A stretch of DNA of 64,000 nucleotides. Source: Psococerastis gibbosa (taxonomy: Eukaryota; Arthropoda; Insecta; Psocodea; Psocidae). The position numbers and the translations under genes were made by a program. Positions 60,495 through 64,000 of this stretch are shown one piece after another; the first letter of the stretch is position 1, and every line of letters starts with the position of its first letter. A model generated the notes under the pieces. It did not search any database. It had not been told where the DNA came from and was given only the letters and a program-made list of their open reading frames with translations. Location: assembly GCA_963971405.1 (NCBI GenBank), contig OZ020490.1:4497897-4561896 (forward strand). Reading direction: 5' to 3'.

Positions 60495-60705
60495 CTGCAA
60501 ATAAAAGAAAACCTAGAATTAGATTACATGTACCTGAAACAAGGGAAGTTTGTGAGAACAGAGTCTGATGGCAACCAAAGATCGTTCCGAAGATCAGTAA
60601 CTTAATTACAAGCAGCAGAAATGAAGAATATGCTTAGATAATAACATCCTTTTTGGCACCGGTTTGTAATATATGATTTGTAAATAAATAAATAAATAAA
60701 TAAAT

Positions 60706-60906
60706 ATTGACTTTCTGTTCTATTACTAAGCCAACCTAGTGGAGTTAGGGCTATAAAGCCCTCTCTTACACTCAACTAGGAAGGCCCGGGACCGCCTGCT
60801 TTACATGCCCTCTGAAGCATGGCCAGAAAATATAGCAAGTGTAGGACTTGAACCAACAACCTTTCGGGTGAAAGTCAGAGTCCGTACCACCACTCTCCAT
60901 GTCCCG
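60706..60906 (-). mobile_element. tRNA-derived SINE, full-length type
   Basis: Complete head, body and 3' end; among the best-preserved copies. Confidence 0.8.
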
Positions 60907-61314
60907 GCTAACCTAACCTAACATTTGTAATGTTTTTCTAATAAATACACGCATAAAAAAAATGTATTTTTTTTTCAAGTAGGTATACACTTACAATTTA
61001 ATTACATTTGGAAGGGGAGCCCAAAGGACAAGTCCCGTGTTGGGCCCCCCTTTTACAAAAGGTAAAGTGAAATATAATAAAGCTACAATTTAATCTTTAA
61101 AACAATAAATTCGATGTAAAGACTCTGAAAAAATAAATAAAAATAAATCAAACAAGATAATAAAATAACAAACAATAAACCCGTTCATTCAATCGTTCAG
61201 ACATACAAAGAACAGATATAATAGCAGGATCGAGATGAGACAATAGAGTACATTATAATCAGTCATTTTTTTTATCGTCAAGAAGCTACATGTGTTTTAT
61301 TTATTTATATTTTA

Positions 61315-61640
61315 ATTTTTAATTTTGAGTGATAATGTGCGTTGATTCTCTTTCAGCTATGTAGCTGTTGTGGCTACTGCTGATCTGTGTATTGTAAAAT
61401 TGTTTTCAATACACATATTATTATTATTAGTAACTGAGAAATGTAGACACATTGAGACAAAATATTCCTATAACACATAATAAGTACGGCAGACGCCTCA
61501 ATGAAACAGTTTTACCAGAGATATTTAACAAATTGCCACTTAAACTAAAAGAATTGAACAAAATAGGGAAAATAAAAAAAGAATTAAAAAAAATACTTAA
61601 TTTTAAATACAGACTATTAGCCATTTCATTATACATATAA
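61315..61640 (+). pseudogene. LINE 3' ends
   Basis: 61315-61430 is a 3' UTR ending in (ATT)n. 61452-61640 encodes ITHNKYGRRLNETVLPEIFN and LPLKLKELNKIGKIKKELKK, resembling the C-terminus of CR1/RTE-like proteins. Confidence 0.5.
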
Positions 61641-61876
61641 TTTTACATCAATATATAATAATATATAATAGTATAAATAATAAATATATATAAATACATC
61701 CTTCAGAGTTCAGAAGGATCTCACTCATTGCAGAAAGCTGGAGTGAGTACTATACAATGGTTTATTATTATTAATTATATTTATATCTTGCAGTACCACT
61801 GCACTATGATCGCTCGATAAGCGGAAGCTTGAGCGTGATAATGCTGATTAATAACAAATTGTTGTTCTCAATATAT

Positions 61877-62045
61877 GCACCTTGTCCGGGGTTACCGGTC
61901 AAGGAAAAAAGTGAAAAAAAGTGAAGTGATGAGTCTTTTGTCCCAAATAAGCGCTAGCTTGGGGATGCGGGATGGTATTATTATGTATTGTATTTTTGTA
62001 ATATATGCTCCTTGTCCAGGGAATACTGGACAAGGAAAAGAAAGA
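61877..62045 (+). repeat. Dispersed repeat, family J
   Basis: Uninterrupted copy of the unit at 50445-50775 (CACCTTGTCCGGGGTTACCG ... TGTCCAGGGAATACTGGACA). Confidence 0.65.
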
Positions 62046-63510
62046 AAAAAAATATATATATATACGGTTTTCGACGACGTCGTCGTAAAAAAAAGAATAC
62101 ACATAGAAACAGCCCGTCCAAGGTAATTTAAAATCTAATATCTAATTATAACTTAATAGAACCCATCTACGACGAGTCACCGATCAATTATTGCGAGGGC
62201 CGCTCGACAAATGTAATATAATATAATTTACTGAACTGCTGCTAACTTCAGAATTGGTAAAATTTGTAAGCAGGGAGGGAGGCTTGTCGAAGGGGAAGTA
62301 TTGTTGAGGGGACACGAAAGAGAGAAAGACCAAGGAAGAAGTAGAAAGAACAGAATGAGGGCTGCTCGGCGAAACAACAGCGCCAAAAATATAGGCTACA
62401 TACTGTAGATGTACAAGATATGGGTCCAGGGCGACCGCACATCGCGCAAGCGGCACTAGAAAGAAAGAAAGAAAAGAAAGAAAAATTTAATTCAATTAAA
62501 ACAAAACGAAAAATCAAAATCTAACTCAGTATCCCACAAATTAGTGATAAGAATACAAAATCACATACAATACATAGGTAGGTAATGAGATGGTGGGCTT
62601 CCCCTAATAAAACCATTTGGTTGAGCATTAGGGGAGTGACGTGAACAAACATGTGTAACAGGAGGATTAATGAGCAGTATAGTTAAAATAACACTCTTGC
62701 TTATATTGTTATGTATATTAATAGCTTTTTCTAGATAAAAAGTAACAATAGAAAGTAGGAAATCGAAATTTAATTATTTTAATTATTGTAACATTTTTTG
62801 TTTTAACATAAGCCTAAATTAAGGTAATGGATTAATGAAGGGATCTTAGCCATGACTTGATGGATTTCTTAAATTTCTTTTCATGATTGATTTGTGACTT
62901 AATTTCACTAAGAGGGAAGATGAAGAAGAGAAGAACGTATTCAAGATTTAAAAAAAATTACCAATAGTGTTTAATTTGTTTACGGGAATACCTGTTGTAT
63001 TACGGCATTTCCATTATTTCTAACACACGTATTACACATGGAATTGAAATGGAAACAGGTGTGGGTTTCACTTGTAAATTAACTAATTAAGATAGCACAA
63101 ACAACAGATTTGCCTAGTAATTTAATACAATCCATGTTTACTCAGAAAAGTAAAATAAACCATGGACGGACACAGCCTAGTAAAACTTAGATTCTGATAC
63201 TGATTCGGGGTGAGAGACTTCAACCTTTGGCAAATGAAAGGTCACCAAGATCTCTCAGTGCAAGCCAACTAAAACAGTACACGCAGGAATAGTCTTTAGG
63301 TATAAAACGACAGAGTTTTGGAAAATGACAGAAATTAGGTCTTTTGAACAGGAAGACTTGATATCACGACTTATAGCGACGCCAAATTGCCACTGAAGGG
63401 TGTAATTTTAATAACATTCAAAAACAGTTATGGCCTTAAGAGGACATGCTACGTAGAAAATTAGCATCCCAAAATTTGTTGTTTTTATTGACTTTTTATT
63501 TTTATAATTA
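62046..63510. other. AT-rich DNA, no gene recognised
   Basis: Short frames only. No signal-peptide exon with a compatible donor was found on the minus strand. Confidence 0.45.
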
Positions 63511-63514
63511 ACAA

Positions 63515-63642
63515 GCGGAGCTTGGGACCGCTTCGCGGCCCCGCCCCCCTTGCGCCTGCCGCGGGCGGCAGCTCGCCCCTGCGGGGCCTCGCATTAACGT
63601 GGTTCCATTTGGCATTACGCAGCTCGCCCCTTCGGGGCTCGC
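63515..63642. repeat. GC-rich cluster of short hairpins
   Basis: Abrupt GC-rich patch with CCGCTTCGCGG, and a unit CAGCTCGCCCCT(G/T)CGGGGC present twice about 55 bp apart (near 63569 and 63619). Very unlike its surroundings. Confidence 0.6.
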
Positions 63643-64000
63643 ATGACTTATGTGAATGCCCCCAAACCCAAACGAAGCAGTTAACAACTATGAAAATTGG
63701 TTAATTTATACTGCTTCTAATGAGACATTAACAAATCATTTTGGTGGAAGAGGTCAGGCTGTGGAATCCTGTTACTCTATGCATGTAATTTCAAAGGTAC
63801 ACTTTAGACCTGTATTCCGTCAAAACGCTGATGGCTATGGCTTACCAAATCACTTGAGCCCGAACGAAGAGGCGGATAGTTAAACTGAATATATCTCTGG
63901 AAAGAGTAAGACAGGAGGAAGAGAACTAAAGTAGTTTAAAGTTTTCAAAATGATATCAAGACCTCCGAAAACGCGGCCGAAAAAGCCTATTTTCGCTGAA

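Noticed and set aside
63522-63883. Two small plus-strand ORFs as genes
   Set aside because: The first is a translation of GC-rich hairpins; the second has no recognisable motif or regulatory context.
60495-64000. Signal-peptide exon of the Fas3-like gene
   Set aside because: Minus-strand donor-like sites were inspected by eye (for example near 60990) and none ends a hydrophobic Met-started frame in phase 1.

Overview
The window is AT-rich, intron- and transposon-dense eukaryotic DNA from an animal, almost certainly an arthropod. The main host locus is a fasciclin-3 (Fas3)-like cell-adhesion gene, a family best known from insects and crustaceans. The rest is a mosaic of arthropod-type mobile DNA: hAT, Penelope-like, I-clade and other LINEs, tRNA-derived SINEs and Harbinger-like MITEs. 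I cannot name the species; a crustacean or a non-dipteran insect would fit.

Layout. At 1-3.4 kb is an intact hAT/ZMYM-type transposase gene on the + strand. At 3.5-4.7 kb is a Penelope-like (GIY-YIG) fragment with a 284-bp inverted arm and a recognisable type I hammerhead ribozyme. From about 5 to 11.6 kb I see only repeats and MITEs. From 11.7 kb to 60.5 kb the minus strand carries the Fas3-like gene, transcribed from high to low coordinates. Its signal-peptide exon and promoter lie beyond 64 kb. Six ectodomain exons (60,494 to 53,804) encode three Ig-like domains, followed by a transmembrane exon (52,699-52,589). The cytoplasmic part is spread over 40 kb and is strikingly modular. A 31-nt microexon (27,098-27,068) leads either into a giant 4,911-nt exon (26,944-22,034) or directly into 20,347-20,182. 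The path then continues through 13,625-13,458 and ends at 11,862-11,743. A separate terminal exon (39,956-39,787) can follow the transmembrane exon in frame. Two extra partial copies of the transmembrane exon, each ending in a stop, sit in a 161-bp tandem array.

Every splice junction listed was read by hand. GT/AG sites are present and the phases agree through the whole chain, giving about 524 residues for the short form (without signal peptide) and about 2,161 with the giant exon. The key inference is that this gene swaps cytoplasmic tails. The options are no tail, a 55-residue tail ending TPV, a short tail with two tyrosine motifs, or a tail carrying a 1,637-residue Lys/Ser-rich insert.

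Insertions in the introns include a nearly intact I-clade LINE (13,981-19,301, minus strand, with an 11-bp target-site duplication), at least ten copies of a tRNA-derived SINE family, a second SINE family that shares its 3' tail with a LINE, eight Harbinger-like MITEs (four of them an identical nested composite), a hAT MITE with an 8-bp duplication, a 46-bp minisatellite and several decayed LINE 3' ends. From 60.9 to 64 kb there are only repeats and unexplained AT-rich DNA, ending in a small GC-rich hairpin cluster.
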